Notes under the pieces: model-generated
Seen by the model: the letters and a program-made list of their open reading frames with translations, nothing else
What the model was told of the DNA's origin: nothing
Database searches by the model: none
In this document: piece by piece, positions 22,017-32,528 of the stretch
Layout of the letters: every line of letters starts with the position of its first letter
Numbering within the stretch: position 1 is the first letter of the stretch
Translations under genes and position numbers: made by a program
From: Coniferiporia sulphurascens
Lineage: Eukaryota; Basidiomycota; Agaricomycetes; Hymenochaetales; Hymenochaetaceae
Reading direction: 5' to 3'
Assembly (NCBI GenBank): GCA_002794785.1
Contig: NBBA01000001.1
Span: forward strand, 4,836,001 to 4,900,000
DNA length: 64,000 nucleotides

Positions 22017-25000
22017 CTACGTGATGTTTTTGAGGTTTTTATACGTTTCTAGGATGTCTGAAGCATGTGAAAAATCTTTTTCTGCTAGCCATTGATTTTC
22101 GGAGGACGGGTATCCGCTCCACTTAACTAGGAAACGCCGTCTGTTTCCGGCTCCTTTGTGTGAGACGATTGCCTCGATTTCGTATTCCTGCTGACCTTCT
22201 ATCAGGTCAGGGGGTGGTTGACTGAATGGGGGTCCGTGTGCATCGGTCTCCGAATACGCCGAAAGAAGCGAGGTGTGAAAAACAGGGTGAATGCGCCATG
22301 CCTCGGGTAATTTGAGGCGATAGTTCAGGGGTGATAGTACCTGAACTATGGGAAATGGTCCCTCCCGTTTAGGTGACAATTTGCGGGATCGGTTGGGAAA
22401 ATGCAAATTTGTGGCTTCTAACCAGACCTTATCTCCAAGTTTGAATGGTTTGAAGCCTTGTGCTCCAAAACGTGCCATATGGGCCTGGGCTAGGTCATGG
22501 GTGGCAAGCACTTCTTTTCTGATTGATGAAAGAAGGCGCAGGCGCTGTGAGAGAGACGGGAGATCTGTGTCTTCTATTACCGTGGGAATGGGTATCGGGT
22601 TATATCCTAACATGACGGTGAACGGCGAAGTCTTGGTAACTGAATGGGTCTGGATGTTGTGTGAGAATTCCAGGTCCGTGAGTGAGTCAGCCCAAGAATG
22701 AGGTGATGTGCCGCAATAAATGCGCAGATAGGCTTCTACTTCCTGATTGGCCCGTTCAGTTTGTCCGTTGGTTTGAGGGTGGTACGCTGTTGACAGTTTA
22801 GACTTAATGCCGAGGCGTTTGCATATCGTCTGGAAAACCTGTGATGCAAATTGCGGTCCTCTATCCGATATGATCCGTTTGGGCAATCCGAAGCGCTTGT
22901 AGACGTTATCATGGTAGCATTTTGCCATTCCGAGTGCGTCAATTGTCTTGTGACAGGGGATAAGGACGATTCCTTTCGAAGAGTTGTGGTCTACGACTAC
23001 CATGATGGAGTCGTATCCATTTGATGTAGGTAGGTCTGTGATGAAGTCCATCGATATCGATTGAAATGGAAGCATTGATGCGTCCGCAGGAATCGGGAGC
23101 ATGGGCGGTTTAGTCGGATGAGTGTTGATTTTCATCTGTTGGCATGCCACGCATCCTTTGACGTAGTTCCCTACGAAGACCATTAACCCTGGCCACCAAT
23201 AGTGTTGTCGCACTAGTTGGGAGGTTTTGAATACTCCTGGGTGGCCGAATGATGGAAGGTCGTGAAACATTTGTAGTATTTCTCGTTTGATTTCCGCGTT
23301 GTCTGGTATATAGATTCGTTTTTGGTACCGGAGAAGGCCGGAATCTATGGTCCAGTCATCGAGTGAGAATCGGAATGGAGATGGGATTTTTAGTGCCCGT
23401 GCATCCTGGATTGTTTTCGCAAACGAATCCCCTTCTTGGGCATCTCGAATGCGGTTCTGGAGGTCCGTATTAATGGTTCCGATAAACAGTGTTTCAGGTA
23501 GCATGATACATTCTTCTAGTGGTTCTTCGCCATGATCAGGGCGTCTGGACAGTGCGTCAGCGCCAGGAATGGATTTTCCTGGTCGGTGTGTGATTACGCA
23601 GTTGAACCGGGACAAGAATAGGTTCCATCGCGATTGTCTCGGAGTTAGTCGGCATTCCGATCTAAAGTATGATAGGTTTTTGTGATCACACCAGATCGTG
23701 GTTGTATGCGGGTTGCCGAGAAGGTAATGACGCCATGCTTCGAGGCCTCGTATTATTCCCAAAAGTTCCCTGTCATATACTTCGTAACGTTGTTGGGCTG
23801 GTCCGAATGTTTCCGAGATGTAACCGCAAGGTTGTAGATCACCGTTGGAGTTTGCCTGATAGAGTACTGCTCCGGACGCTACCTTTGATGCGTCTGTTTC
23901 AAGGATAAACGGTTTGGTGGGGTCGGGTACCAGTAGGGCCGGTTTGTCCAGGAAAAGCGTTTTGAGTTTCGTAAATGCTTGATCTCGTTCCGCTGTCCAT
24001 TTCCATTGTTCGTTGGTACGTGTGAGTTCATTAAGAGGGTATACAATATCCGAGAAGTTGGGGATGAATCATCTGTAATAATTACAGAATCCCATAAAGC
24101 TTCAAAGCTGTTTAACCGTATGTGGGGTAGGCCAATCGGCAATTCCTGCTAGTTTGACGGGGTCCATGTGTATATTGTCTGGGGTGATGATCATTCCCAG
24201 AAATTCAACACATTGTACTCCGAATAGACATTTCTCTGGTTTGCAGTAGAGGTCATTGGCTGCACATAAGTCGAGCATGCGACACATGCGTTTGTGAAGC
24301 TCTTCCATGGAGTTGGCGGGAATAAGTACGTCGTCCATGTAGATCAGAGTTCCATCTTCCAGGATTGCGAAGCGAAAAGTATCGTCCATGAACGCTTGGA
24401 ATGTGGCCGGTGAATTGCATAAACCAAAAAACATGACCGTTGGTTCGAACAGTCCTCTTGGTGTTTTAAACGCGGCTTTCCGTTGGTCGCTGTTTTTAAT
24501 TCGAATATTGTTGTATCCTGAGCAGAGGTCGAGTTTCATAAAGTATTTGGCCCCTTTGAGTTTGTCCATGAGATCACTGATTAGCGGTAGCGGGTAAGCG
24601 TTTTTAATGGTTCCTTCATTAAGTGCCCGATAATCTTGACATCCTCGAAGGCTCGTATCTTTCTTCCCGACAAAGAAGAAGGGGGATGCCATGGGTGATT
24701 TGGATGGCCGGATATATCCTTTTTGCAAGTTTTCGTCTAGGAATTCGTCGAGTGCTGCCAACTCTTTGGGTGCTAGTGGGTATACCTTACAGTCGTGTGG
24801 TATGAAATCCGGTTTGAGGTCAATCGCATGATCATAAGATCTCGAGATTGGAAATCGTTCCGCTGATTTTTTGCGAAAGATATCGAGGTACCAGTGGTAT
24901 TCCGGGGGAATCATCTGTTCCACGGGTTTTGTTTCTTTAACCTGTTCCTGGGCGAGCGAGGTAGCCGTGGTGACTTTTGCGATAGCGAGAGTGCCTTTTT

Positions 25001-25406
25001 GCCAATTTATAACCGGGTTGTGGGTTTTTAACCATGGTAGGCCAAGGATTACGTCTTCCTTGCCTAGTGACGTTACGAGTAACTTTAAAGGGAGTGATTT
25101 CCCTTCGATACGAACTAATCTCCATGTATATTGAGTGATGGTTCCGTGCTCGTTAGTGGATCCGTCCGCATTAAGAACTGTAATGGGGCGAGTAAGGTTT
25201 CGTGTAGGTATGCGGTGTTTGATCACGAATTTGGTATCGATGAACTGGCCTTCCGCGCCTGAGTTGATGAGTGCATTGGTGGGGACGGTTTTGTCAAAAA
25301 CAATCATAGAAATTGGGATCTTCATTGCGGGGAGTGAAGGATCGGAATTTACAATTGGAGACATAGTAACAGGAAGACTTAACGTCCATCTAAGCTTCCT
25401 CTTTAA
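22017..25406 (-). pseudogene. Pol of element B: protease, RT, RNase H, integrase, chromodomain
   Basis: The pol frame opens at 25406 in the -1 frame at the gag stop. Protease has NALINSGAEGQF, with Asn where A has Asp, so the catalytic residue is changed. RT has LRGCQDYRALNEG and IYMDDVL. RNase H includes the ETDAS motif. Integrase shows the HHCC zinc region (CVACQQ), D at SMDFITD, D at ISDRGPQF and E at NGQTERANQE (about 22750-23300). A GPF module and a chromodomain (FLVKWSGYPSSENQWL, about 22090-22140) end the protein. Nonsense codons lie near 24070 and 24105, one at a CGA-to-TGA site. The chromodomain places it among chromoviruses. Confidence 0.93.
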
Positions 25407-26685
25407 AAACCCTGTTTGTCTAGGATGTCGAAGATTTCATCTTTCTTCGTCTCGTCAAACTGGTTAAGCAGATTACGGATGCTGGCCGTGATGTCCTCAG
25501 GGGCCTGGTTCATCGAGGCTGGTTCTGGCGTTTCAACGATTGGGAACGCGTTGTCGATAGTGCGGACCGTGCGCTGTTGACTGGGTCCCTGCTGGTACTT
25601 GGTGCAGTCGCGCGCGTTGTGGCCCTTCTCTCTACATGCCAGACAGTGTCCTTCGCGCATGCACTTTGCTTGCTCTTCCTCCGATAAGCGTGGTGGGCGA
25701 CCTGTGGAACTTCCCTGTGTTGTGCACTGGTTCGGTTGATAGGGTCGACGTTGTTGATTGTTTCCCAGGTTGCGGAAACGATTCTCTTGTTTAGTGGGGG
25801 TTTGTCCCGGGCCGCGAAGGGCCTTGAGTCGTTGGTAGACAGCGTCCTGTTTGGAGGCTTCTTGGTACCATTCCTCGATGGTGGTAGGGGCTTTAGCGCT
25901 GGCTAGAACTCGTGATAGAAGACCATGTTTTAGGCCTTTCTCGTAGATGGGGATGAGGTTGTTGTCTCCCGACATTCCTGCTCGTGTGATGAGGGATTGG
26001 AAGCGACTATTGTAGTCGTCCACGCTTCCTGTTTGCTGGAGAGTCATGATCTCCTGGGATGCTTCGGCAACATCATCAGTAGTGATGAATGTGTTACAGA
26101 AATCGCATTTGAAATCTCCCCAGGTACCATATCCGACGATGGTATTGAGGGTTTTGCCATTGGTGTCTTTGGCGAAAGCGGATGCAAGTGTTTCTCAGTT
26201 GATGGCCCAGTCCCCTGCTGTTCCTGTCTGCATGTAGGATAGGACGAAGTTGATTTTCAACTCATCGGTGGTGTATATGTGACGGTTGATATGGAGGTAT
26301 GCCTCGCAACTGGATAGGAAACGTCTGGTGTATTTGCGGTCTCCATCAAATGTGTTGGGTCAAGCGAGATTAATCTCCTTTGGTGCTGGAGTTGACAACA
26401 TTGGTGGTGGTGTCTGAGTTTTTGGGAAGATTGTGCGGTAGTTGGGTACGTTCTGGAGGAAAGTACTGCTGGTGTCTTCGGCGTCGTTGGCTTTGAACCA
26501 CTGAAAATCTCCGTTGGTGTTTTCTAACCACGAGTAGTAGTCGTAGTCGTTCGAGTTGGGTTGCTTTTTCTTAAAGCACTTGAAGTCGTGGTCCCAGGTT
26601 CCTCCGATGAGGGGATAGACTGGCTGCGGGATGGCGAGTTTCGACAGGTTGGGCAAAGGGTTGGTGCTTGGACGTTGGATACGTC
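25403..26685 (-). pseudogene. Gag of element B
   Basis: This is the gag frame with the capsid-like region (FVLSYMQTGTAGDWAIN), a zinc knuckle CLACREKGHNARDC near 25630 and the terminal DILDKQGF before TAA at 25403. Stops interrupt it near 26359 (TGA where A has arginine) and near 26195. No in-frame ATG is seen before the conserved start region. Gag would form the particle and bind RNA through the knuckle. Confidence 0.85.
25406..25412 (-). promoter_or_regulatory. Candidate -1 frameshift site, G GGT TTT, element B
   Basis: The heptamer G GGT TTT fits the X XXY YYZ rule in the gag frame and is followed at once by the TAA gag stop. A -1 slip continues into the protease frame. Confidence 0.7.
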
Positions 26686-26702
26686 AGCAAAAAAATTTGG
26701 GA

Positions 26703-26713
26703 AAGCTTGTGCT
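26703..26713 (-). promoter_or_regulatory. Candidate self-primer binding site, element B
   Basis: AGCACAAGCTT lies 2 nt after the 5' LTR and is perfectly complementary to the AAGCTTGTGCT box in the LTR. No TGG, the usual start of a tRNA-type primer site, follows the LTR. Confidence 0.65.
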
Positions 26714-26715
26714 AG

Positions 26716-27266
26716 TGTTAAGCTCAATGGTTACGCGGTGATCGATGTCGGGGCTTCCTGATCGTCGGGACTGATGATACGGCAATGGGGCTTCCTAGAT
26801 GTTGTAAGTCGAGGGATGATCGTCATCGGGGCTTCCTGATCGACGAGATAGATGTGGTAAGCTTCTTATGGCGAGTCGGGTTACGACAAAGCGACTAATG
26901 GCCTAGGGGCACACAGTAGACTGGTGGTAGCAGATAATGGGCTTGTATGAACAAAGAGCACAAGCTTAGGGCTTGTGCTACTGAAGTTACATGCTTATAT
27001 GCTACTCTATATGTTTGCTACTGTAGCAACTTGGTTAGGTGTGTTTACCAGACTTATGGAAACTCAAGGATTGCCTTGGTAATACAAGTACGGTGATCAG
27101 TAAGCAAAGCACGTCATGATGGTGCAATAAGGCGTCATCATGGCGTCTTATGGCGCAAGGTGAATAAGGATGAGTAAGGCAGAGAAATGGGGGAGTTGCG
27201 CTGACTGATGATGACAAAGAGGAAGTGAGTCAGCGCATTAGGGGAAAGTAAAGGAAAATTGTAACA
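26716..27266 (-). repeat. 5' LTR of element B
   Basis: The 551-bp LTR pairs with 19644-20205. Its right flank is the pol of element A, which begins without a target duplication matching the left side. Confidence 0.95.
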
Positions 27267-29266
27267 TGAATAGTCTTTGCAAACGAATCCCCTTCTTGGG
27301 CTTCTTGGATGCGGTACTGGAGATCCGTGTTGATTGTCCCAATGAATAGGGTTTCCGGTAGCATGATGCGTTCTTCAAGTGGTTCTTCACCGTGATCAGG
27401 TCGCCTAGATAGTGTGTCTGCGCCAGGAATGGATTTTCCTGGGCGATGTGTGATTACGCAGTTGAACCGGGATAGAAAAAGGTTCCATTGTGATTGTCTT
27501 GGGGTTAGACGACATTCCGATCTGAAGTACAACAGATTTTTGTGGTCGCACCAAATCGTGGTTGTATGCGGGTTGCCAAGGAGGTAGTGACGCCATGCTT
27601 CGAGGCCCCGTATTATTCCTAGAAGTTCTCTATCGTAGACCTTGTAGCGTTGTTGAGCTGGTCCAAACGTTTCCGAGATATAGCCACATGGTTGTAAATC
27701 GCCATTTGAGTTTGCCTGGTATAGTACCGCTCCTGATGCCACTTTGGATGCGTCCGTTTCGAGTATAAACGGTTTGGTGGGGTCTGGTACGAGTAGGGCC
27801 GGTTTGTCGAGGAAGAGCGTTTTGAGTTTCGTAAACGCTTGATCCCGTTCAGGAGTCCATTTCCACTGTTCGTTTGTGCAGGTGAGTTCGTTAAGTGGAT
27901 ATACTATATCCGAAAAGCTGGGGATGAAACATCTGTAATAATTACAGAAACCCATGAAGCTTCGGAGTTGTTTGACAGTGTGTGGGGTGGGCCAATCGGC
28001 AATTCCAGCGAGTTTGACAGGGTCCATGTGTATGTTGTCTGGGGTGATGATCATACCCAAAAATTCGACGCGTTGTACTCCAAATATGCATTTTTCCGGT
28101 TTGCAATAAAGGTCGTTGGCTGCACAGATATCAAGTACGCGGCACGTGTGCTGGTAAAGTTCTTCCATTGAGTTGGCAGGAATGAGTACATCGTCCATGT
28201 AGATCAGGGTTCCGTCTTCTAGAATTGTGAAGCGGAACGTATCATCCATGAAAGCCTGGAATGTGGCGGGCGAATTGCATAGTCCGAAGAACATAACAGT
28301 TGGTTCGAAAAGTCCATGCGGAGTTTTAAAAGCGGCTTTCCATTGATCGCCATTTTTTATCCAAATGTTATTGTAACCTGATCGGAGGTCCAGTTTCGTA
28401 AAGTATTTGGCCCCTTTAAGTTTGTCCATGAGGTCACTGATTAAAGGTAACGGGTACGCGTTTTTAATGGTTCCTTCATTAAGTGCACAATAATCTTGGC
28501 ATCCTCGAAGGCTTGTATCTTTCTTCCCGACAAAGAAGAAAGGAGAAGCCATTGGTGATTTGGATGGGCGAATGTAGCCTTTGCGTAGGTTTTCGTCTAG
28601 GAATTCATCAAGTGCTGCCAGTTCTTTAGGTGCCAGTGGGTAAACCTTACAGTCACGTGGTACAAAATCGGGTTTGAGATCGATGGCATGGTCATAAGGT
28701 CTTGAGATTGGGAATTGTTCTGCCGATTTTTTGCAAAAAATGTCCAGATACCGATGGTATTCAGGAGGAATGATTTGTTCCACAGGTTTAATCTCTTTAA
28801 CCTGTTCCTGAGCGAGTGAGGTAGCAGTAGTGACTTTTGCGATAGCGAGAGTGCCTTTTTGCCAATTAATAACCGGGTTGTGGTTCTTTAACCATGGTAG
28901 GCCAAGGATAATGTCTTCCTTGCCTAGCGAAGTTACGAGTAACTTTAGGGAAGGTGATTTCCCTTTGATGCAAGCCAATTGCCAAGTGTATTTGGTGATC
29001 ATTCCGTGTTCGTTGGTGGATCCATCCACATTAAGGACCATAATGGGATGAGCAAGTTTTCGCGTTGGTATGCGATGCTTGATGACGAATTTCGCATTGA
29101 TGAACTGGCCTTCGGCACCAGAATCGATGAGTGCATTGGTGGGGACGGTTTGGTCATACACAATCATAGAAATTGGGATCTTCATTGCAGGGAGTGAAGG
29201 ATCGGAATTTACAATTGCAGACATGGTAACAGGAAGACTTAACGTCCATCTAAGCTTCCTCTTCAA
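27267..29266 (-). pseudogene. Pol of element A: protease, RT and RNase H, integrase lost
   Basis: A long open frame, uninterrupted for about 670 codons. Protease has ALIDSGAEGQFI and LGLPWLKNHNPVINW. RT has FFVGKKDTSLRG, SGYNNI and IYMDDVL. RNase H has FILETDASKVASGAVL and YDRELLGII. The frame ends where element B begins: after EGDSFAKTI it runs a few codons into LTR sequence and stops at 27230. Integrase, chromodomain and the first half of ORF3 are gone, so A cannot integrate by itself. Entry into the frame requires the -1 slip at 29266. Confidence 0.92.
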
Positions 29267-30393
29267 AAACCCTGTTTGTCCAGGATGTCAAAGATCTCGT
29301 CCTTCTTTGTTTCGTCAAACTGGTTGAGCAGGTTACATATGCTCGCCGCAATGTTCTCAGGATTGGAGTTTTCCAGAGTGGGTTCGGGTGTCTCGACAAT
29401 TGGGAACGCATTGTCGATGGTGCATACCATTCGCTGTTGGCTGGGTCTTTGTTGGTACTTGGTACAGTCACGAGCGTTGTGGCCTTTCTCTCTACATGCC
29501 AGACAACATCCTTCACGCATGCATTTGGCACGTTCTTCCTCAGAGAGACGTGGTGGGTGGTTGGTAGTGTTTCCCTGAGTGCTATGTTGATTTGGCTGGT
29601 AGGGTCTGCTCTGCTGGTTGTTTCCGAGATTTCGGAAGTGATTTTCTTGTTTAATGGGGGTTTGTCCCGGGCCGCGGAGGGCCTTGAGTCGTTGGTAGAC
29701 GGCATCCTGTTTGGAGGCCTCTCGGTACCATTCCTCGATGGTGGTAGGTGTCTTGGCGCTTGCCAATACGCGTGCTAGGAGACCATGTCTGAGGCCTTTC
29801 TCGTATATGGGGATGAGGTTGTTGTCCCCTGACATGCCTGCTCGGGTTATGAGGGATTGGAAGCGGCTAGTGTAGTCGTCAGCCGACCCCGTTTGTTGGA
29901 GCGTCATGATCTCCTGGGAGGCCTCAGCGATGTCATCGGTAGTGATGAACGTGTTGCGGAAATCGCACTTGAAATCGCCCCACGTGCCATATCCTACAAT
30001 GGTGGTGAGGGTCTTGCCATTGGGGTCTTTGGCGAGGGCCGATGCAAGTGTCTCGCAGTTGATGGCCCAATCTCCTGCAGTCCCTGTCTGCATATAGGAG
30101 AGGACAAAGTTGACTTTTAACTTGTCGGTGGTGTATACGTGGCGGTTGATGTGGAGGTACACCTCGCAACTAGACAGAAAGCGATGTGCATATTTGTGGT
30201 CTCCATCGAAAGGGTTGGGGCGGGCAAGGTTGATCTCCTTGGGTACTGGTTGCGACATTTGGGGTAGTGGTGTCCGAGTTTTCGGAAAGATGGTTCGGTA
30301 TTCGGGTACGTTTTGTTCAAAGGTTAGACGTGCGTCTTCTGTGTTGTTAGCTTTGAACCACTGAAAATCCCTGTTGGTATTCTCTAACCACAA
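29263..30393 (-). CDS. Gag of element A
   Basis: The reading frame is open and extends upstream to about 30540 (PSTNPLPTLSKLAIPQP) without an in-frame ATG; a TGA lies just before that. It holds the capsid-like segment (YMQTGTAGDWAIN), GNNQQSRPYQPNQ and one zinc knuckle C-x2-C-x4-H-x4-C (CLACREKGHNARDC, near 29480). It ends DILDKQGF and TGA. The protein should form virus-like particles and bind element RNA. The start codon is unresolved; a non-ATG start or a spliced leader are both possible. Confidence 0.85.
   Translation of the reverse strand: MWLENTNRDFQWFKANNTEDARLTFEQNVPEYRTIFPKTRTPLPQMSQPVPKEINLARPNPFDGDHKYAHRFLSSCEVYLHINRHVYTTDKLKVNFVLSYMQTGTAGDWAINCETLASALAKDPNGKTLTTIVGYGTWGDFKCDFRNTFITTDDIAEASQEIMTLQQTGSADDYTSRFQSLITRAGMSGDNNLIPIYEKGLRHGLLARVLASAKTPTTIEEWYREASKQDAVYQRLKALRGPGQTPIKQENHFRNLGNNQQSRPYQPNQHSTQGNTTNHPPRLSEEERAKCMREGCCLACREKGHNARDCTKYQQRPSQQRMVCTIDNAFPIVETPEPTLENSNPENIAASICNLLNQFDETKKDEIFDILDKQGF
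29266..29272 (-). promoter_or_regulatory. Candidate -1 frameshift site, G GGT TTT, element A
   Basis: The seven bases G GGT TTT are in phase with gag and are followed immediately by TGA. The same heptamer and stop arrangement is kept in element B although the stop codon itself differs. A -1 slip gives TTG AAG AGG and joins gag to protease. Confidence 0.7.
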
Positions 30394-30561
30394 GTAGTAG
30401 TCGTAATCGTTCGAATTGGTTTGCTTTTTCTTAAAGCACTTGAGGTCGTGGTCCCAGGTTCCTCCGACAAGGGGGTAGACGGGCTGTGGGATGGCTAGTT
30501 TCGACAGGGTGGGCAGAGGGTTGGTGCTTGGACATTGGATACGTCAGCAAAAAATTTGGGA

Positions 30562-30572
30562 AAGCTTGTGCT
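30562..30572 (-). promoter_or_regulatory. Candidate self-primer binding site, element A
   Basis: On minus, AGCACAAGCTT starts 2 nt after the LTR end TTAACA. It matches perfectly the complement of the LTR box at 30815-30825, which lies about 30 nt after a TATAAG motif and so may be the 5' end of the transcript. Confidence 0.65.
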
Positions 30573-30574
30573 AG

Positions 30575-31134
30575 TGTTAAGCTCAATGGTTACGCAGTGA
30601 TCGACGTCGGGGCTTCCTGATCGTCGGGACTGGTGGTTACGGCAACGGGGCTTCCTAGATGTCGTAAGTCGAAGGTGATTGTCGGTGGGGCTTCCTGATC
30701 GACAATGTGGACGCGAGATGCTTCTTAGTGGAGTCGGGTTATGACGAAGTGACTAATGGCCAGGTGGCACACAGTAGACTGGTGGTAGCAGATAATGGGC
30801 TTGTATGAACAAAGAGCACAAGCTTAGGGCTTGTGCTACTGAAGTTACATGCTTATATGCTACTCTATGTGTTTGTTACTGTAGCGACTTGGTTAGGTGT
30901 GTTTACCAGACTATGGAAGGTCATGGAAACCCAAGGAAGGCCTTGGTAATACAAGTACGGTGATCAGTAAGCAAAGCATGTCATGATGGTGCAATAAGGT
31001 GTCATCATGGCGTCTTATGGCATAAGGAGAGTAAGGATGAGTAAGGCAGAGAAATGGGGGAGTTGCGCTGACTGATGATGACAAAGGGGAAGTGAGTCAG
31101 CACAGTAAGGTGAAAGTAAAGGAAAATTGTAACA
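30575..31134 (-). repeat. 5' LTR of element A
   Basis: The 560-bp LTR pairs with 17901-18460. Its right flank, AATGG (31135-31139), repeats the left flank of the outer element. Confidence 0.95.
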
Positions 31135-31969
31135 AATGGCAGACCATAACTCGCCTGGTCTAGGGGTTAAGGAGATAGTTAGCTAAGATTCAGACATGAA
31201 AGCTGCTGAAAATTTGTACTGGCATTGTTGTAGTAGAAAGTTGTAAGCACTTGATATACACTGTCCGGAACGAGGTCCAAATTCAGCAGTTTGTCCGCAT
31301 ATAAATTGTATATCAGCCTGTTTGAGTTCGGGGTGTTGTAGAAAAAGTCGACATGCGTGCCGTCAGCCGTAACTGCATTACTTGTCCACTGTCCAATATA
31401 AGATGTTGCCATTGTCTGTAGTACAGGTGAATGAGGAAATATATATATAAGAATCTAAGTTTGATAGCAAGTTGGGGAGGCCTTACATTGAAGTGTGCTT
31501 GGTCATCGTCCACGCTTGCAATCTCCGCAATCTTAGCCATTGCGGCAATTCCAATAATTCCCTTCAGTGCAGTGTTCGTCTGATTGTTATTCAAGAGATC
31601 GCTCGTAATACCAAAATCTGCTGAACTCCTTTCGTTACCAAATCACGTTTAAAAACCTTACGCTCCAACCATAAAAGAAGAAAGCAGTACTTACTGATTT
31701 ATAGGATTCAGGGTATTGGTAACAAGGAAATCTGCCCAGTTTCGAAGAAGTGTGTACTGAAAGTGATCAGAAATTAGAAAAGAAAAGTGGAAGTGCAATG
31801 GAGTTTATGAAAGGAAGGGAAAGGAAGAAGACAAGAAGACAAGACTAACGTGCTTGGCAAGGAATGTTCCATTTCTGGAGGCTTGAGAGTATGCTAGCGT
31901 CATGATGAGCATATTCGCGGTTTCTGATTGCTACGTTAGGAGGATCTGAGGGCAACTGAGTGAGGCGGG

Positions 31970-32528
31970 TGTTAAGCTCAACGGTTATGTGGTGATCGAC
32001 GTTGGGGCTTCCTGATCATCGGAACTGATGGTACAGCAATGGGGCTTCCTAGATGTCGTAAGTTGAGGGTGATCGTCGGTGGGGCTTCCTGATCGACGAT
32101 GTAGACATGGTAGGCTTCTTGGAGCGAGTTGGGTTATGGCGAAGCAACTGATGGCCAGAGGCACACAGTGAACTGGTGGTAGCAGATAATGGGCTTGTAT
32201 GAACAAAGAGCACAAGCTTAGGGCTTGTGCTACTGAAGTTACATGCTTATATGCTACTCTATGTGTTTGCTACTGTAGCAACTTGGTTAGGTATGTTTAC
32301 CAGACTATGGAAGGTCATGGAAACCCAAGGAAGGCCTTGGTAATACAAGTACAGTGATCAGTAAGCAAAGCACGTCATGATGGTGCAATGAGGCGTCATC
32401 ATGGCGTCTTATGGTGCAAGGTGAATAAGGATGAGTAAGACAGAGAAATAGGGGAGTTGCACTGACTGATGATGACGAAGAGGAAGTGAGTCAGCACAGT
32501 AGGGGAAAAGTAAAGGAAAATTGTAACA
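31970..32528 (-). repeat. Gypsy solo LTR 9 in GtaA copy 3
   Basis: The 559-bp LTR has flanks GCGGG (31965-31969) and GCAGG (32529-32533), a target duplication with one transition. Copy 4 shows the empty site near 41370 (GAGGCAGGCAGAG). Confidence 0.92.

Larger units (their letters stand above)
19644..27266 (-). mobile_element. Ty3/gypsy chromovirus, inner element B (7.6 kb, complete layout)
   Basis: On minus: 5' LTR (26716-27266), primer site, gag, pol with chromodomain, ORF3, structured noncoding region, purine tract and 3' LTR (19644-20205). All parts of the family are present, so it is the reference copy here, though gag, pol and ORF3 contain nonsense codons. The outer flanks (GTCGG left, TGAAT right) do not match, so it was not a simple insertion. 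The two LTRs share private variants absent from the LTRs of A, such as TGTGGTAAGCTTCTTATGGC. Confidence 0.92.
17901..31134 (-). mobile_element. Ty3/gypsy chromovirus, outer element A, carrying nested element B
   Basis: The outer LTRs (17901-18460 and 30575-31134) are flanked by the same target duplication, AATGG (17896-17900 and 31135-31139). The empty site is still visible in copy 1 near 7235. Within it, on minus, come 5' LTR, primer site, gag, protease-RT-RNase H, then the complete inner element B (19644-27266), then the 3' half of ORF3, a noncoding region, purine tract and 3' LTR. About 2.0 kb of A (integrase and the N-terminal half of ORF3) is missing at the place where B sits. Confidence 0.93.

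Noticed and set aside
30555..30575. tRNA-type primer binding site next to the gypsy LTR
   Set aside because: No TGG follows the LTR end, and the 11-nt self-complement explains the site better.
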